Positions 63,532 through 64,000 of a stretch of 64,000 bases of DNA are shown here, piece after piece. How positions within the stretch are numbered: position 1 is the stretch's first letter; each line of letters opens with the position of its first letter. The position numbers were made by a program, and so were the translations under genes. The stretch covers positions 186,001-250,000 of the forward strand of contig JTDA01000001.1 in assembly GCA_000803105.1 (NCBI GenBank), given 5' to 3'. The DNA comes from Coprobacter secundus. Lineage in GTDB: Bacteria > Bacteroidota > Bacteroidia > Bacteroidales > Coprobacteraceae. Under the pieces are notes generated by a model, which was not told the DNA's origin, ran no database searches, and worked only from the letters and a program-made list of their open reading frames with translations.

Positions 63532-63545
63532 TAAATATTTCAATT

Positions 63546-64000
63546 ATGAGAAAAAGTATATTATCTCTTTGCATTTTATTTTCGGTTTGTAGTTACGCTC
63601 AAGAAACTACAAAATTTACAGCTGGAAAGCATAATGAATATGGTCTTCTATACTCCCTACCCCAAACCGTCTTCGACATTGAAGTGACGGCTACCAAAAC
63701 GACACAAAAAGCCGGGCCATATTATAAATATGCTGAAAAATACTTAGGAGTACCCGTATCAATTACGGAGGATAAAGTATTTTGGAATCTCGACAAAGTC
63801 AATGTTACATCCCATGGCATTCCGGACAAAGGACAAGAATATTTAGTAAAATTCAAATCCGGCTCGGCACCATTTATGTATCTAAACAAAGATGGACTTT
63901 TACTGTCCATCAATACAGAACCAATTACAGAAAGCATAAAAGCGAAAACATTGACTCCGGCAAAAACTCCCTCACCATTAGAAAACAACAATTACGCTTC
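63546..64000 (+). CDS. DUF4831 family secreted protein (partial)
   Basis: The start is present but the gene runs off the right window edge after 151 codons. A signal peptide (MRKSILSLCILFSVCSYAQ) is followed by YSLPQTVFDIEVTATKTTQK and GPYYKYAEKYLGV, which I recognise from the Bacteroidota DUF4831 family of unknown function. It is probably co-transcribed with nnr, 14 bp upstream. No catalytic motif is visible in the part present. Confidence 0.75.
   Translation, partial: MRKSILSLCILFSVCSYAQETTKFTAGKHNEYGLLYSLPQTVFDIEVTATKTTQKAGPYYKYAEKYLGVPVSITEDKVFWNLDKVNVTSHGIPDKGQEYLVKFKSGSAPFMYLNKDGLLLSINTEPITESIKAKTLTPAKTPSPLENNNYA

Noticed and set aside
1..64000. CRISPR arrays, insertion sequences, integrases, rRNA operons
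   Set aside because: No regularly spaced repeats, transposase motifs, integrase motifs or rRNA stretches were seen on reading both strands.

Overview
The window is about 64 kb of AT-rich DNA from a member of the order Bacteroidales (phylum Bacteroidota). The evidence is a SusC/SusD/SusE set, the C-terminus of a hybrid two-component regulator, a PorE-like OmpA lipoprotein, a bifunctional ThrA beside an ApgM-type homoserine kinase, and many copies of the Bacteroidota -7 promoter element TAnnTTTG just upstream of genes. A gut genus such as Coprobacter or Barnesiella would fit, but that is a guess from gene content and base composition. I see no insertion sequence, prophage, integrase or CRISPR array.

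Layout. 1-6.3 kb: carbohydrate island with the hybrid regulator C-terminus (cut by the window edge), a GH78-like rhamnosidase, a Gfo/Idh/MocA oxidoreductase and a heparinase II/III-like lyase. 6.4 kb: a Met-type (CAU) tRNA. 6.8-16.6 kb: START-like protein, LptF/LptG permease, ribBA, an orphan KdpD/KdpE pair, an ECF sigma factor, diacylglycerol kinase and an aspartate aminotransferase. 16.7-24.1 kb: porE-like gene and queA, a DUF2027/Smr protein, apbE with mntP, and an anaerobic sulfatase maturase. 24.3-33.3 kb: a large TonB-type beta-barrel protein, an MsbA-like ABC exporter, a transglutaminase-like secreted protein, two small hypotheticals and a cysteine desulfidase family protein. 33.5-39.2 kb: susC-susD-susE without enzymes. 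39.3-41.4 kb: ansA and an EamA transporter. 41.5-46.8 kb: the threonine operon thrA-apgM-thrC, preceded by a candidate Thr/Ile-rich leader peptide. 46.9-51.1 kb: a tiny basic protein, a LuxR-type regulator and a BtuFCD/FecBCDE-type importer. 51.1-64 kb: lpxB, a beta-helix lipoprotein, dnaX, cdd, a LysM glucosaminidase, the hpt-adk-obg-pgeF run, a peptide transporter, nnr, and the start of a DUF4831 gene.

How the genes work together. Most of the window is core metabolism and envelope biology. LptF/G, MsbA and LpxB serve lipopolysaccharide synthesis and transport. The PorE-like lipoprotein, SusCDE and the beta-barrel protein serve the outer membrane. ThrA, ApgM and ThrC complete aspartate to threonine, and the aminotransferase can supply aspartate. 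Carbohydrate use is represented by the left-edge island and by SusCDE.

The most interesting items are: an 18-residue leader ORF (41564-41620) with four Thr and three Ile codons and mutually exclusive hairpins ahead of thrA, which looks like a ribosome-mediated attenuator; an unannotated 45-residue, 36% Lys/Arg gene (46877-47014) with its own promoter; a tRNA whose T-loop carries A54/U58 instead of the near-universal T54/A58; and an orphan KdpDE pair with no Kdp potassium pump in the window.
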